Shown here one piece after another: positions 25,483-34,262 of a DNA stretch of 64,000 nt. The translations under genes and the position numbers were made by a program. Numbering within the stretch: position 1 is the stretch's first letter; every line of letters begins with the position of its first letter. This stretch comes from Lysobacter sp. 5GHs7-4 (GTDB lineage: Bacteria > Pseudomonadota > Gammaproteobacteria > Xanthomonadales > Xanthomonadaceae). The DNA lies in assembly GCF_021284765.1 (NCBI RefSeq), contig NZ_CP089924.1, forward strand, positions 4,420,001 to 4,484,000. Direction: 5' to 3'. The notes beneath the pieces are model-generated. The model had not been told where the DNA came from and did no database searches. It worked only from the letters and a program-made list of their open reading frames with translations.

Positions 25483-26328
25483 TTATGCCGCGCGCTCGCG
25501 CTGCAGCAGCTTTTCCTTCAGCGGCAGGCCCCAACGGTAGCCGCCCAGCGAACCGTCGCCGCGCACCACTCGGTGGCAGGGCACCACCACCGCCACGCGA
25601 TTGCCGGCGCAGGCGCGCGCCACCGCGCGGGCGCTGCCCGGTGCGCCGATGCGTTCGGCGACCTGCGCGTAGCTGAGCGTCTGTCCGGCCGGAATCTTCA
25701 TCAAGGCATCCCAGACCTTCTTCTGGAACGCGGTGCCCAGCAGGTCCACTGGCACCGCGTGGGCCTGGCCGCCGAGGGTGTCGGCGACGGCTTGCAGGCG
25801 CGGCGCGAGGAACTCGTCGCGGCCGGCGTCGACGCGTTCCAGCTGCGCCTGCGGGAACTCGGCGCGCAGCTTGGCTTCCAGCGCCGCGCCGTCGTCGCCC
25901 AGTTCGACCATGCACACGCCGCGTTCGGTGGTGGCGACCAGGGCCGTGCCCAGGGCGGTGCGCGCCAGGCTCCAGCGGATCTGCTCGCCGGCGCCGCCGG
26001 CGCGGTAGCGCGCGGGCGTCATGCCCAGGCGGGCCGCGCCGCCCTCGTACACGCGCGAGGGCGAGCCGTAGCCGGCGTCGTACAGCGCGGCGCTGACGTC
26101 GCTGCCTTCGCGCAGGGCCGACTTCAGCGTGCCCAGCTTGCGCTGCGCCAGGTATTCGGCCGGGCTGATTCCGTAGCGCGCGCTGAAACGGCGCTGCAGG
26201 TGCGAGGGGCTGAGGCCGACGGCGGCGGCCAGATCGGTCAGGGTGGGCTCGCCGGCATCCAGCAGCGCGCGCGCGTGATCGAGCTTGTCGACGGGGGTGA
26301 GATCGCGGATGGGGGTCATGGCGTTCAT
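25483..26328 (-). CDS. AraC-type regulator fused to O6-methylguanine-DNA methyltransferase (Ada-like)
   Basis: A 281-residue two-domain protein. Residues 10-110 are an AraC DNA-binding domain (DLAAAVGLSPSHLQRRFSARYGISPAEYL, then the second helix-turn-helix ending LGMTPARYR). Residues 115-281 are a methylguanine methyltransferase with the active-site motif PCHRVV at 250-255, acceptor Cys251, and the RAVARACAGN helix. The N-terminal Ada domain that accepts methyl from phosphotriesters (four zinc-binding cysteines) is absent, so this is the C-terminal two-thirds of Ada. It repairs O6-alkylguanine and may regulate an alkylation response. ATG at 26328 is chosen; 26319 is an alternative. Palindromic repeats flank the gene on both sides. 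Confidence 0.87.
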   Translation of the reverse strand: MNAMTPIRDLTPVDKLDHARALLDAGEPTLTDLAAAVGLSPSHLQRRFSARYGISPAEYLAQRKLGTLKSALREGSDVSAALYDAGYGSPSRVYEGGAARLGMTPARYRAGGAGEQIRWSLARTALGTALVATTERGVCMVELGDDGAALEAKLRAEFPQAQLERVDAGRDEFLAPRLQAVADTLGGQAHAVPVDLLGTAFQKKVWDALMKIPAGQTLSYAQVAERIGAPGSARAVARACAGNRVAVVVPCHRVVRGDGSLGGYRWGLPLKEKLLQRERAA

Positions 26329-26478
26329 GGCCTGCAGGGTACGGCCGGCGGCGTGGGCGCGATATCCGATTCTTGCACCCATGGGGGTTCGGTGCTGGAG
26401 AGCTTCAGTTGGGGGTAAAGGAGGTCTGCGTCGCAGCCCGGCATCCGTTGGCGCTGGGGTTTCGTCGCATGCGGGTGT

Positions 26479-26509
26479 CGCGATCGCGGCTTACGCCGCT
26501 CCCACAGAA
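26479..26509. repeat. Dispersed copy of the 57-bp palindromic unit
   Basis: CGCGATCGCGGCTTACGCCG followed by CTCCCACAGA, identical in its core to the units at 25195-25400, on the other side of the AraC-MGMT gene. Confidence 0.85.
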
Positions 26510-26574
26510 AGCGGGGGGGGCTTGGGTGAGGTCCGTTGAGTGTCGAATCGTTAGGGAGGCGTGGCTCGGAAACG

Positions 26575-26607
26575 ACGAAGGCGCGCCCTTGCGGTGCGCG
26601 CCTTCGT
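26575..26607 (-). terminator. Hairpin terminator of the prc gene
   Basis: A perfect 12-bp stem ACGAAGGCGCGC/GCGCGCCTTCGT with a 9-nt loop, 23 bp beyond the prc stop codon. On the minus strand a weak T run (CGTTT) follows, so it probably terminates prc transcription. Confidence 0.65.
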
Positions 26608-26629
26608 GATTACCCGTTCGCCGCGGAAC

Positions 26630-28831
26630 TCAGTCGGCCCAGTGGCCCGGCTTGTTGGCGGTCGGCAGCACCTGCGCCGACAGCTGGCGGTCGTCGTTGA
26701 GCAGGCGCACCGCGTCGGCCAGGATCGAGGCGGACTCGCGCAGCAGCGGATCCGGGCGCTTTTCGGCGGCCTTCTCGCGCGCCACTTCCTGGGCCAGGTT
26801 GCGCTCGCTGGACTGCAGGCCGTCGTCGCCGTTGTCGTCGGCCAGCGGATCCAGGTCCAGGCCCATGGTCTTGCGCTCGGCCTGGCGCTGCTTGCGCTTG
26901 GCGTCGTCGCGGTCGCGCTCGGCGCGGCGCTCGGCCTCGTTGAGCGTGATCGACTTCTTGGCGCGCTCGGTGCGGAACTCGGTCACGTCCTGCGACCACC
27001 ACTGGAATTCCTTGTCGTTGGCGACGCGGCTGTCGTGCAGCGCCGACAGCTTGGGCAGCAGCGGCGCGAAGTTGCCGTAACGCACGTGCGGCACCGGCGC
27101 GATCTTGGTCCAGGGCAGCGCGTTGTCGTAGGTGCTCTCGCCGTATTCGCTGGCGTCGACCGAGGCCGGGAACGACAGGTCGGGCACCACGCCCTTGTTC
27201 TGGGTGGAACCGCCGCTGACGCGGAAGAACTGGGCGATGGTCAGCTTGACCTGACCGAAGCGCGGGCCTTCGTTGGCCGGCCAGCGGTCCAGGTCCAGCA
27301 TGTTCTGCACGGTGCCCTTGCCGAAGGTGGTCTCGCCGATCACCAGGCCGCGGCCGTAGTCCTGGATGGCGCCGGCGAAGATCTCCGAAGCCGAGGCCGA
27401 ACCGCGATTGATCAGCACCGCCAGCGGACCTTCCCAGGCGATGCCGGAGTCGTCGTCGCCATTGACCTCGATGCGGCCGCCCGACTGGCGCACCTGCACC
27501 ACCGGGCCGCGGTCGATGAACAGACCGGTGAGTTCGATCGCCTCGTCCAGCGAACCGCCGCCGTTGTAGCGCAGGTCCAGCACCACGCCGTCGACCTTGT
27601 CGGCGCGCAGCTTGGTCAGCAGCTTGCTGACGTCGCGCGTGGCCGAGGCGTAGTCGGCGCTGTTCTTGCGACGGCCTTCGAAGTCCTGATAGAAGCCGGG
27701 CAGCTTGATCACGCCGATGCGCTTGGCCGGGACGCCGCCGGCGGCCGGGATGGTGATGATCTCGGACTTGGCGGCCTGATCTTCCAGGCGCACCTTGTCG
27801 CGCACCAGCACCAGGCGGTTGGGCTTGCTGTCCAGGCCGGCTTCGGCCGGGATCACGTCCAGGCGCACCTTGGTGCCCTTGGCGCCGCGGATCTTGGCGA
27901 CCACGTCGTCGATGCGCCAGCCGATCACGTCTTCCATCGCGCCGCTGTCGCCCTGACCCACCGCGACCACGCGGTCGCCGGCCTTGATCTTGCCGGAGTT
28001 GCCGGCCGGACCGCCGGGCACGATCTCGCGGATCGCGACCACGTCGTCCTGCTTCTGCAGCACCGCGCCGATGCCTTCCAGCGACAGCGACATGGTCATG
28101 TTGAAGTTGTCGGCCGACTTGGGCGTGAAGTAGTCGGTGTGCGGATCGATCGCGTTGGCGTAGCTGTTGACGAAGGTCTGGAACACGTCCTCGCTCTTGA
28201 GCTCGGAGAAGCCCTTGGCGAGATTCTGGTAACGCTTGTCCAGGGTCTTGCGGATGTCCTCGGGCTTCTTGCCGGCCAGCTTCAGGCGCAGGTAGTCGTT
28301 ACGCACCGACTGCCGCCACAGCGTGTCCAGCGCGGCGGTGTCGGCGGCCCACGGCGCCTTCTCGCGGTCGTACTCGAAACGGTCGCTGCCGTCGAAGCTG
28401 AAGATGTCCTGCTTGAGCAGCGCGCGCGCATAGGCGACGCGTTCGTCGACGCGCTGCTTGAAGGTGGCGAAGATCGCGTAGGCCGGGCTGAGGTCGCCGC
28501 CGCGGATGGCGTCGTCCAGCTTGGTCTTGTAGGCGTCGAACTTGGCGATGTCCTGGGCGGTGAAGTACTGCTTGCCCGCGTCCAGCGATTCCAGATAGCG
28601 CTTGTGCATGTCGGCCGACAGCGCGTCGTCGAGCGCGCGCGGACGGTAGGCGTAGCGGCTGTCGGACAACACGCCGTAGACCAGCTTGGCGGCGGTGGCC
28701 TGATCGGCGGTCGGCGCGTTGGTCAACGCGTTGGGAGCGCCGCCCGCGTCGGCGCGCGCGAGCAGCGCGAGCGGGGCGGTCAGCATGAAGGCGAGCAGAG
28801 TGGTCTTGGCGGTCATCGCGGGGGTCTTCAT
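26630..28831 (-). CDS. prc: Carboxy-terminal processing protease Prc/Tsp, S41 family
   Basis: A 733-residue periplasmic protease that trims or degrades proteins from the C-terminus, including peptidoglycan hydrolases and tagged proteins. A signal peptide covers residues 1-29. The order is an N-terminal helical domain (40-235, with the DPHTDYFTP motif), a PDZ domain (about 245-330), and the S41 catalytic core (about 360-570). The Ser-Lys dyad is intact: Ser480 in GSASASE and Lys505 in TFGKGT, with Asp491 25 and 14 residues apart as in E. coli Prc. A charged C-terminal DUF3340 region (600-733) follows. An S41 paralogue lies upstream on the same strand, 225 bp away, so the two may be cotranscribed. 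Confidence 0.93.
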   Translation of the reverse strand: MKTPAMTAKTTLLAFMLTAPLALLARADAGGAPNALTNAPTADQATAAKLVYGVLSDSRYAYRPRALDDALSADMHKRYLESLDAGKQYFTAQDIAKFDAYKTKLDDAIRGGDLSPAYAIFATFKQRVDERVAYARALLKQDIFSFDGSDRFEYDREKAPWAADTAALDTLWRQSVRNDYLRLKLAGKKPEDIRKTLDKRYQNLAKGFSELKSEDVFQTFVNSYANAIDPHTDYFTPKSADNFNMTMSLSLEGIGAVLQKQDDVVAIREIVPGGPAGNSGKIKAGDRVVAVGQGDSGAMEDVIGWRIDDVVAKIRGAKGTKVRLDVIPAEAGLDSKPNRLVLVRDKVRLEDQAAKSEIITIPAAGGVPAKRIGVIKLPGFYQDFEGRRKNSADYASATRDVSKLLTKLRADKVDGVVLDLRYNGGGSLDEAIELTGLFIDRGPVVQVRQSGGRIEVNGDDDSGIAWEGPLAVLINRGSASASEIFAGAIQDYGRGLVIGETTFGKGTVQNMLDLDRWPANEGPRFGQVKLTIAQFFRVSGGSTQNKGVVPDLSFPASVDASEYGESTYDNALPWTKIAPVPHVRYGNFAPLLPKLSALHDSRVANDKEFQWWSQDVTEFRTERAKKSITLNEAERRAERDRDDAKRKQRQAERKTMGLDLDPLADDNGDDGLQSSERNLAQEVAREKAAEKRPDPLLRESASILADAVRLLNDDRQLSAQVLPTANKPGHWAD

Positions 28832-29055
28832 GGCCGGAGCGGCCTAGGCGTCGAGGATGGTGCGGGATTGGACAAGACCACAGTGCCGAAAGTTGCCGTG
28901 CCTGTCACGCGCGGCGGTAACGGTTTCGGGCATCCGGGGGCGGATGGCGTTCAGCTTCGTGGGTTGGGCACGCGTAAAGGCGTTAGAACGACGTTAGAAA
29001 GTCGTCCCGACGCCTAAGGATGTGAACGCAAGACCGGCCGCAACGGGGCTAAAGC

Positions 29056-30960
29056 TCAGCGCGCGGCGCCCGCCGTCGCGTCGGCCAGCACCGCCGCGGC
29101 CTCGGCCAGCTCGGCGTCGGTCTGCGGTGGCGGCCCCAGCCGCGCCAGTTCGGCGCGGCGCGCCGCCAGGTTCAGCGACACCTGGCCGCGCGCGTGCGCG
29201 GCCAGGGCCTGCCGGCGTTGCTGCCAGCGGCGCAACTCGCCGTCGGCGGCCGCGCGCGCCTGGTGCGCGGCCAGCGGCACGGCCGGCGCGACCGGCGCCT
29301 TGTAGCCCGGCATGGCGACCATGCGCGGACCAGGCTTGGGCGCGGCCGCGGTATCGGCGAGCAGGCTCAGGTCCGGTGTCACGCCTACCCCCTCCAGCGA
29401 TAGCCCGCTGACCCGGAAGGCATGGGCGACGCTCATGCGCACCTGGCCGTAACGCCGCTCCTGGTTGTTCGGCCAGCGGTCCAGGTCGATCAGGTTCTGG
29501 ATGCTGCCGCGGCCGTAAGTGCGCTGGCCGACCACCAGGCCGCGGCCGTAGTCCTGCACGGCGGCGGCGAACATCTCCGAGGCCGCGGCCGAGCGTGCGT
29601 TGACCAGCACCGCCATCGGGCCGGTCCACACCGGCTCGACCTGGGCGTTCATCAGTTCGACGCGGCCACCGCCCTCGCGCAGCTGCACCACCGCCGGCGC
29701 CCGCATGAACAATCCGAACACTTCCGGCAACTGGTTGAGGGCGCCGCCCTCGTTGTCGCGCAGGTCCACCAGCACCGCGTCGACGCGCTGCGCCTGCAGC
29801 TGGCGCAGCAGCTCGGCGACGTCGCGCGACACCGAGCGGTGATCGGGATCGGTGCGCATGCGCGCGAAATCGACGTAGAAGCTGCCCGGCACGATCACGC
29901 CGATGCGCTTGCCGCCGACCTCCAGCACGCGCTGGGTGGCGCGCTGCTCGGCCATGCCGGCGCGGGCGCGTTCCAGCACGACGGTGCGCGTGGGCTCGCC
30001 GGGCAGGCTGCCGAACGGCTGCACCTGCACGCGCACGCGGCTGCCCGGACGGCCGCGCAGACGCGTCACCAAGGCGTCCAGATCGGCACCGGCGACGTCC
30101 TCCAGCGCGTCGGTCTCGCCCTCGCCCGTCGCCAGCAGACGGTCGCCGCTGCGCAGGCCGGCGCGCGCGGCGGGGCCGTCGGCGCTGAGGTAGACCAGCG
30201 ATACCGTGTCGTCGTTGCCGCGCTTGAGCGACATGCCGACACCGACGTGGTCGGGCACCGCGTCGAGCAGGCGCTGCGCGGCGGCGGACGAGTAATAGTC
30301 GCCGCCGGAATCGCTGACGCCCGCATAGGTGTTCAGGACCGCTTCGAACACCGCCTGCGGCGACGGCGCATGCGCGGCGCCCGCGATTTGCGCGTAGCGG
30401 CGTTCCAGCGTCGCGCGCACCTGCGCCGGCGTGCGGCCGGCCAGGCTCAGGTCCAGCGCCTCGCTCTTGATCCGGCGCAGCCACAACGCGTCCAACGCGG
30501 CGGCGTCCGCGGCCCAGGGCGCGGCGGCGCGATCGGGCGTCCAGTCGTCCTGGCCGCCGAAGTCGAAGCCCTGCGCGAGCAGCGCCGGCACCTTCGCCAC
30601 GCGCGCGTCCAGGCGCGTCAGCGCCAGTTCGCGCATGGCCAGGAACGGGGCGAGATCGCGTGCGCGGATCGCGTCGTCCAGGCCCTCGCGATAGCGCTGC
30701 AGCTCGCCGATATCGGCGGCGCTGAGGTAGAGGCGATCGGGATCCAGCTGCGCCAGCCAGGCGTCGAACAGTTCGGCCGACAAGGCGTCGTCCAGCGCAC
30801 GCGGCCGGTAGTTGTAGCGCTTGTCGGTGAACAGGCCGCTGACCAGGGCGATGGTGTCGGCGCGCGTCTTGACGTCGTCGGCGGCCACGGCATCGGCCGC
30901 GGGCGCCTGCAGCGCGCAGCCCCACAGGGCGAGCGCGAGGCCCGCGCGCAACACAGTCAT
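29056..30960 (-). CDS. Catalytically dead S41 (Prc-like) paralogue
   Basis: A 634-residue paralogue of the neighbouring Prc, sharing the same domains: signal peptide (1-23), helical domain with TDKRYNYRPRALDDALSA, a PDZ domain (about 235-325), S41 core (350-560), and a shorter C-terminal region. Aligning by the invariant QDYGRGLV segment, the catalytic serine is Ala459 (RSAAASE) and the catalytic lysine is Arg484 (TYGRGS), while Asp470 remains. The NGGG motif of the core is changed to NEGG. It should therefore bind substrates but not cleave them by the Ser-Lys mechanism. The frame is intact and the fold-defining segments are conserved, which argues against a decaying pseudogene. ATG at 30960 starts a clean signal peptide; an upstream ATG (30984) is less likely. 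A TATGAT -10-like element lies at about 30996-31001. Confidence 0.85.
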   Translation of the reverse strand: MTVLRAGLALALWGCALQAPAADAVAADDVKTRADTIALVSGLFTDKRYNYRPRALDDALSAELFDAWLAQLDPDRLYLSAADIGELQRYREGLDDAIRARDLAPFLAMRELALTRLDARVAKVPALLAQGFDFGGQDDWTPDRAAAPWAADAAALDALWLRRIKSEALDLSLAGRTPAQVRATLERRYAQIAGAAHAPSPQAVFEAVLNTYAGVSDSGGDYYSSAAAQRLLDAVPDHVGVGMSLKRGNDDTVSLVYLSADGPAARAGLRSGDRLLATGEGETDALEDVAGADLDALVTRLRGRPGSRVRVQVQPFGSLPGEPTRTVVLERARAGMAEQRATQRVLEVGGKRIGVIVPGSFYVDFARMRTDPDHRSVSRDVAELLRQLQAQRVDAVLVDLRDNEGGALNQLPEVFGLFMRAPAVVQLREGGGRVELMNAQVEPVWTGPMAVLVNARSAAASEMFAAAVQDYGRGLVVGQRTYGRGSIQNLIDLDRWPNNQERRYGQVRMSVAHAFRVSGLSLEGVGVTPDLSLLADTAAAPKPGPRMVAMPGYKAPVAPAVPLAAHQARAAADGELRRWQQRRQALAAHARGQVSLNLAARRAELARLGPPPQTDAELAEAAAVLADATAGAAR

Positions 30961-31028
30961 TGGATATCCCCGGCGACGTCCCATCGTCGCCGTCGATCAT
31001 ACCCGGCGCGCGGCGCCGGATTGGCGGC

Positions 31029-32063
31029 TCAGGCCGCGGCGAAACCGGCTTCGATGGCCTGGCGGTCGGCGTGGTAGGACGAACGCACCAGCGGGCCGGA
31101 GGCGACGTGGGTGAAGCCCAGCGCCATGCCGTACTCCTCCAGCGCCTTGAACTCGTCCGGCGTCCAGTAGCGCAGCACCGGATGGTGATGCGGCGTGGGC
31201 TGCAGGTACTGGCCGATGGTGATCATGTCCACGTCGTGCGCGCGCAGGTCGCGCAGCGTGGCCTGCACCTGCTCCATGGTTTCGCCCAGGCCCAGCATGA
31301 TGCCGGACTTGGTCGCGACCTGCGGGTGCTGGGCCTTGAACTTCTGCAGCAGGGTCAGCGACCACTGGTAGTCGGCGCCCGGACGCACGTTGGTGTACAG
31401 GTCCGGCACGGTCTCGACGTTGTGGTTGAACACGTCCGGCGGGCTGGTGTTCAAGATGTCCAGCGCGCGCTCCATGCGGCCCTTGCCGCGGAAATCGGGC
31501 GTGAGGATCTCGATCTTGGTGCGCGGGCTTTCGTTGCGCACGGCCTTGATGCAGTCGACGAAATGCTGGGCGCCGCCGTCGCGCAGGTCGTCGCGGTCGA
31601 CGCTGGTGATGACCACGTACTTCAGCGCCATGTCGGCGACGGTGCGGGCCAGGTTGGCCGGCTCGCTGGCGTCCGGCGGCTTGGGCCGGCCGTGGGCGAC
31701 GTCGCAGAACGAGCAACGGCGCGTGCAGACCTCACCGAGAATCATGAAGGTCGCGGTGCCGTGACTGAAGCACTCGTGGATGTTCGGGCAGCTGGCCTCT
31801 TCGCAGACGGTGACCAGCCGGTTCTCGCGCAGTTTCGCCTTGAGCTGGGCGACCGAATTGCCCGAGGGGATGCGCACGCGGATCCAGGACGGCTTGCGCA
31901 GCACCGGCGCATCGACGAACTGCACCGGCGAGCGCTGGATCTTGTCGCCGCCGAGCTGCTTGGCGCCCGGCGTCATGGTGGTGGACTGCAGCACCGCCGG
32001 CGCGTCGGGCGCGCCACCGCTGACGACCGTGAGCGGGATGGTCTTGGAGGCGGGATCGGTCAT
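31029..32063 (-). CDS. lipA: Lipoyl synthase
   Basis: A 344-residue radical-SAM enzyme that inserts two sulfurs into octanoyl groups on lipoate-dependent enzymes. The auxiliary cluster motif [12 protein letters not shown] supplies Cys87, Cys92 and Cys98; the radical-SAM motif CTRRCSFC supplies Cys113, Cys117 and Cys120; and RSSYHAD near the C-terminus carries the conserved Ser of the auxiliary cluster (about Ser328). A 30-residue N-terminal extension is longer than in E. coli. It follows lipB on the same strand; the 208-bp gap holds two palindromic repeats. It completes lipoate synthesis from octanoyl-ACP with LipB. Confidence 0.96.
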   Translation of the reverse strand: MTDPASKTIPLTVVSGGAPDAPAVLQSTTMTPGAKQLGGDKIQRSPVQFVDAPVLRKPSWIRVRIPSGNSVAQLKAKLRENRLVTVCEEASCPNIHECFSHGTATFMILGEVCTRRCSFCDVAHGRPKPPDASEPANLARTVADMALKYVVITSVDRDDLRDGGAQHFVDCIKAVRNESPRTKIEILTPDFRGKGRMERALDILNTSPPDVFNHNVETVPDLYTNVRPGADYQWSLTLLQKFKAQHPQVATKSGIMLGLGETMEQVQATLRDLRAHDVDMITIGQYLQPTPHHHPVLRYWTPDEFKALEEYGMALGFTHVASGPLVRSSYHADRQAIEAGFAAA

Positions 32064-32088
32064 GCGTGCGTCGACTCTGGTGTGTTAG

Positions 32089-32126
32089 CTCCCTCCCCCG
32101 CGGGCGGGAGAGGGTTGGGGTGAGGG
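32089..32126. repeat. Palindromic repeat, CCTCTCCCGC family
   Basis: CTCCCTCCCCCGC-GGGCGGGAGAGGG followed by TTGGGGTGAGGG, between lipA and lipB. Same family as 3098-3135 and 38568-38603. Confidence 0.7.
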
Positions 32127-32231
32127 CCACGCAGCGGCCGATCGCGAAGCGAATCGGCACTGCGTTCCCCGGCCCGCCCGCATAGCGGTCGGGCGTTCGG
32201 CGCAGCGCGAGCCGGTGGCTCGCAAACGCCG

Positions 32232-32260
32232 CTCCTCACCCCGCTTGCGGGAGAAGGGAA
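32232..32260. repeat. Palindromic repeat, CCTCTCCCGC family
   Basis: CTCCTCACCCCGCTTGCGGGAGAAGGG immediately downstream of lipB; a degenerate member of the family. With 32089-32126 it brackets the lipB-lipA gap. Confidence 0.6.
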
Positions 32261-32271
32261 ATCAGAAGCAA

Positions 32272-32955
32272 TCAGAAGCTCAACGGCTCGGCGGTTTCCA
32301 CCGTCAAACCAAACTGCCGGGACAAGTGGTCGACCAGCACCGGCTTGACCGCATCCAGCCCGGAAGGGCCGCCCAAGTCTACCACCGAGGTCACCTGCAG
32401 CCCCTGATAACCGCAGGGGTTGATGCGCTGGTAGGGCGACAGGTCCATGGCGATGTTGAAGGCCAGGCCGTGGAAGGTGCAGCCGCGCCGCACCCGGATG
32501 CCCAGGGCCATGACCTTGGCCCCGGCCACGTAGACCCCGGGCGCGCCGTCGCGGCGCGCGCCTTCCAGGTTCCACTCGGCCAGGGTGTCGATCACCGCCT
32601 GCTCGATCCGGTCCACGTACTCGCGCACCCCGACCTTGAGCCGGCGCAGATCCAGCAGCGGGTACAGCACGATCTGGCCGGGCCCGTGGTAGGTCACCTG
32701 GCCGCCGCGGTCGACGTGGATCACCGGAATGTCGCCCGGCATCAGCACGTGCTCGTCCTTGCCGGCCTGACCCAGGGTGAACACCGGCTCGTGTTCGACC
32801 AGCCACAGCTCGTCCGGCGTGTCGGCGTCGCGGGCGTCGGTGAAGGCCTGCATGGCGCGCCAGACCGGCTCGTAGGGCTGGCGGCCCAGATCGCGCAGCT
32901 GCGCCGGCGGCGGGCCGCGCTCGCCGCCCAGCACCGCCGCCACGGCGTCGATCAC
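32272..32955 (-). CDS. lipB: Octanoyltransferase LipB
   Basis: A 227-residue enzyme that moves octanoate from acyl carrier protein to lipoyl domains, the first committed step of lipoate synthesis. The family motif [12 protein letters not shown] is at 83-94; the catalytic pair is Lys147 ([11 protein letters not shown]) and Cys181 (NPCGYQG). The start is taken as GTG at 32955, which overlaps the stop of ybeD (GTGA) and gives the usual length; a GTG four codons further upstream is also possible. Order ybeD-lipB-lipA is the same as in E. coli and indicates one transcript. Confidence 0.94.
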   Translation of the reverse strand: MIDAVAAVLGGERGPPPAQLRDLGRQPYEPVWRAMQAFTDARDADTPDELWLVEHEPVFTLGQAGKDEHVLMPGDIPVIHVDRGGQVTYHGPGQIVLYPLLDLRRLKVGVREYVDRIEQAVIDTLAEWNLEGARRDGAPGVYVAGAKVMALGIRVRRGCTFHGLAFNIAMDLSPYQRINPCGYQGLQVTSVVDLGGPSGLDAVKPVLVDHLSRQFGLTVETAEPLSF

Positions 32956-33230
32956 AGTGTCCACTTCACTTCCGGATGGTCGCGCAGCACCTGGTGGGCC
33001 AGGTCGTACTGGGCGCGGCTTTCGGCGCGGAAGCTGATCCGTACCGAGACGTATTTGCCGCTGGCCGAGTGCTTCCACTGGATGGTTTCGGCCTCGACCT
33101 CGATACCGGCGTCGGTCAGCAGCCGCGGCAGTTCGCGCTCCAGGCCGGCCTCGGCCGCGCCCATGGCGCTGAGCTCGAAGGTACCGGGGAACTGGAAGCC
33201 GTGGTCGGGGTTGTCGGATTGGATGTCCAT
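32952..33230 (-). CDS. ybeD: DUF493 (YbeD) family protein
   Basis: A 92-residue ACT-like small protein. Typical features are [14 protein letters not shown] near the N-terminus, and the central [19 protein letters not shown], in which E. coli YbeD has a closely similar K.S..G.Y.S....F pattern. YbeD lies next to lipB in many proteobacteria; a role in lipoate regulation has been suggested but not established. The ATG at 33230 lies exactly 6 nt after a CATAAT -10-like hexamer, with no Shine-Dalgarno sequence, so this operon probably begins with a leaderless mRNA. Its last bases overlap the start of lipB. Confidence 0.88.
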   Translation of the reverse strand: MDIQSDNPDHGFQFPGTFELSAMGAAEAGLERELPRLLTDAGIEVEAETIQWKHSASGKYVSVRISFRAESRAQYDLAHQVLRDHPEVKWTL

Positions 33231-33236
33231 ACGCGG

Positions 33237-33242
33237 ATTATG
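33237..33242 (-). promoter_or_regulatory. -10 hexamer, probable leaderless start of ybeD-lipB-lipA
   Basis: CATAAT on the minus strand (five of six matches to TATAAT) ends 6 nt before the ybeD ATG. No clear -35 and no ribosome binding site are visible. Confidence 0.55.
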
Positions 33243-33311
33243 GGTCCGCGGGAGCCCGAACCCAACCCGGCGTAGCATGCGCCCAGGCACCGGTTGCGGG
33301 AGTCGCGTCAG

Positions 33312-33515
33312 ATGAATACAGCGTCGCTGTGGTGGGGCTTGCTGTTCGGCTCGATCGGCCTGGGTTATTTCCTGTACGGCAAGCGCCAGCGCGCACCGGT
33401 GCCGCTGGTATGCGGGCTGGGGCTGATGGCGTTCCCCTACTTCGTCTCCAACAACTGGGCGCTGGTGCTGATCGGCGTGGGGTTGGCGGCGGTGCCGTAT
33501 TTCTTGCGGTTCTGA
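33312..33515 (+). CDS. Small two-to-three-helix membrane protein
   Basis: A 67-residue hydrophobic protein. Three short hydrophobic segments (about 5-21, 27-42 and 46-65) are separated by YGKRQRAP and NN turns. Homologues in Xanthomonads are short uncharacterised membrane proteins; I assign no function. ATG at 33312 is preceded by a GGGAG site at 33299-33303 within TGCGGGAGTCGCG. It stands alone on the plus strand between ybeD and the RAYT gene. Confidence 0.65.
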   Translation: MNTASLWWGLLFGSIGLGYFLYGKRQRAPVPLVCGLGLMAFPYFVSNNWALVLIGVGLAAVPYFLRF

Positions 33516-33535
33516 CTGCCGCGGTAGCCGCAGCC

Positions 33536-33566
33536 GTACGATGCGGTGAGCGTAGCGAGCCGCATC
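33536..33566. repeat. REP element upstream of the RAYT gene
   Basis: GTACGATGCGGT-gagcgtagcgag-CCGCATC, an imperfect stem, 106 bp before the transposase start. Same orientation as the element at 34263-34292. Confidence 0.8.
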
Positions 33567-33671
33567 GCCCACCCATCACCAGATTTTTCCCACACCGTAG
33601 CGCGCCATCTGCCGACAGCGCCCCCGCGTTGCGACATTCATCCTGGGCCCTCCGTGCTCCGGGTTCCAACG

Positions 33672-34205
33672 ATGACCGCCTATCGCCGCCCCCACGCCTC
33701 AGGCGCGACCTGGTTCTTCACCACCAACCTCGCCCAGCGCGGCGGCAATCGCCTGCTCGTGGAGCAAATCGGACTACTGCGCGAAACGGTCGCGCGGGTT
33801 CGGTGCAGACATCCGTTCCGCATCGACGCCATGGTGGTGCTGCCCGATCATCTGCACGCCATTTGGACGCTGCCTCCCGGCGATTCACGTATCGGAACGC
33901 GCTGGGGACTGATCAAGGCGGACTTCGCCCGTCGCCTGCCGCACGGCGAACAACGTTCGAACAGCCGCCTGTTGCGTGGCGAGCGCGGCATCTGGCAGCG
34001 ACGATACTGGGATCATTTGATTCGCGATGCGACCGATTTGGCGGCGCATTGCGATTACGTGCACTACAACCCCGTGAAACATGGACTGGTGACGGCAGCG
34101 AAGGAGTGGCCCTACTCAAGCTTTCATCGCTACGTGAGCGATGGGCGATATGCGAAAGACTGGGGTGTTGCGGCGTATGCCGGGACGCGTGATTTTGGCG
34201 AGTGA
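33672..34205 (+). CDS. REP-associated tyrosine transposase (RAYT, Y1 family)
   Basis: A 177-residue HUH endonuclease of the IS200/IS605-like Y1 superfamily that acts on REP hairpins. The opening TWFFTTNLAQRGGNRLL matches RAYTs; HLHAIWTLPPGD (about 60-71) is the HUH-type metal motif as HxH; and the catalytic tyrosine is in the family hallmark DYVHYNPVKHGLV near 136-148. RAYTs are domesticated, single-copy genes that spread or maintain REP sequences and do not move as IS elements. The gene is flanked by REPs at 33536, 34214 and 34263. The ATG at 33672 is chosen because it directly precedes the conserved N-terminus. Confidence 0.93.
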   Translation: MTAYRRPHASGATWFFTTNLAQRGGNRLLVEQIGLLRETVARVRCRHPFRIDAMVVLPDHLHAIWTLPPGDSRIGTRWGLIKADFARRLPHGEQRSNSRLLRGERGIWQRRYWDHLIRDATDLAAHCDYVHYNPVKHGLVTAAKEWPYSSFHRYVSDGRYAKDWGVAAYAGTRDFGE

Positions 34206-34213
34206 CGCGGGCT

Positions 34214-34244
34214 GATGCGGTTCGCTGCGCTCACCGCATCCTAC
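34214..34244. repeat. REP element downstream of the RAYT gene, inverted
   Basis: GATGCGG...CCGCATCCTAC, 8 bp after the transposase stop, in opposite orientation to the neighbour at 34263-34292. The two form a head-to-head REPIN-like pair. Confidence 0.8.
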
Positions 34245-34262
34245 GGTGACGTTCCGGGCGAA

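Noticed and set aside
29056..30960. Degenerate S41 gene as a pseudogene
   Set aside because: The frame is complete, signal peptide and structural motifs are kept, and the changes are confined to catalytic positions, which points to a functional pseudoenzyme.
33672..34205. IS200/IS605 insertion sequence
   Set aside because: The protein is a RAYT with flanking REPs; there is no TnpB and no sign of IS boundaries or target duplication.
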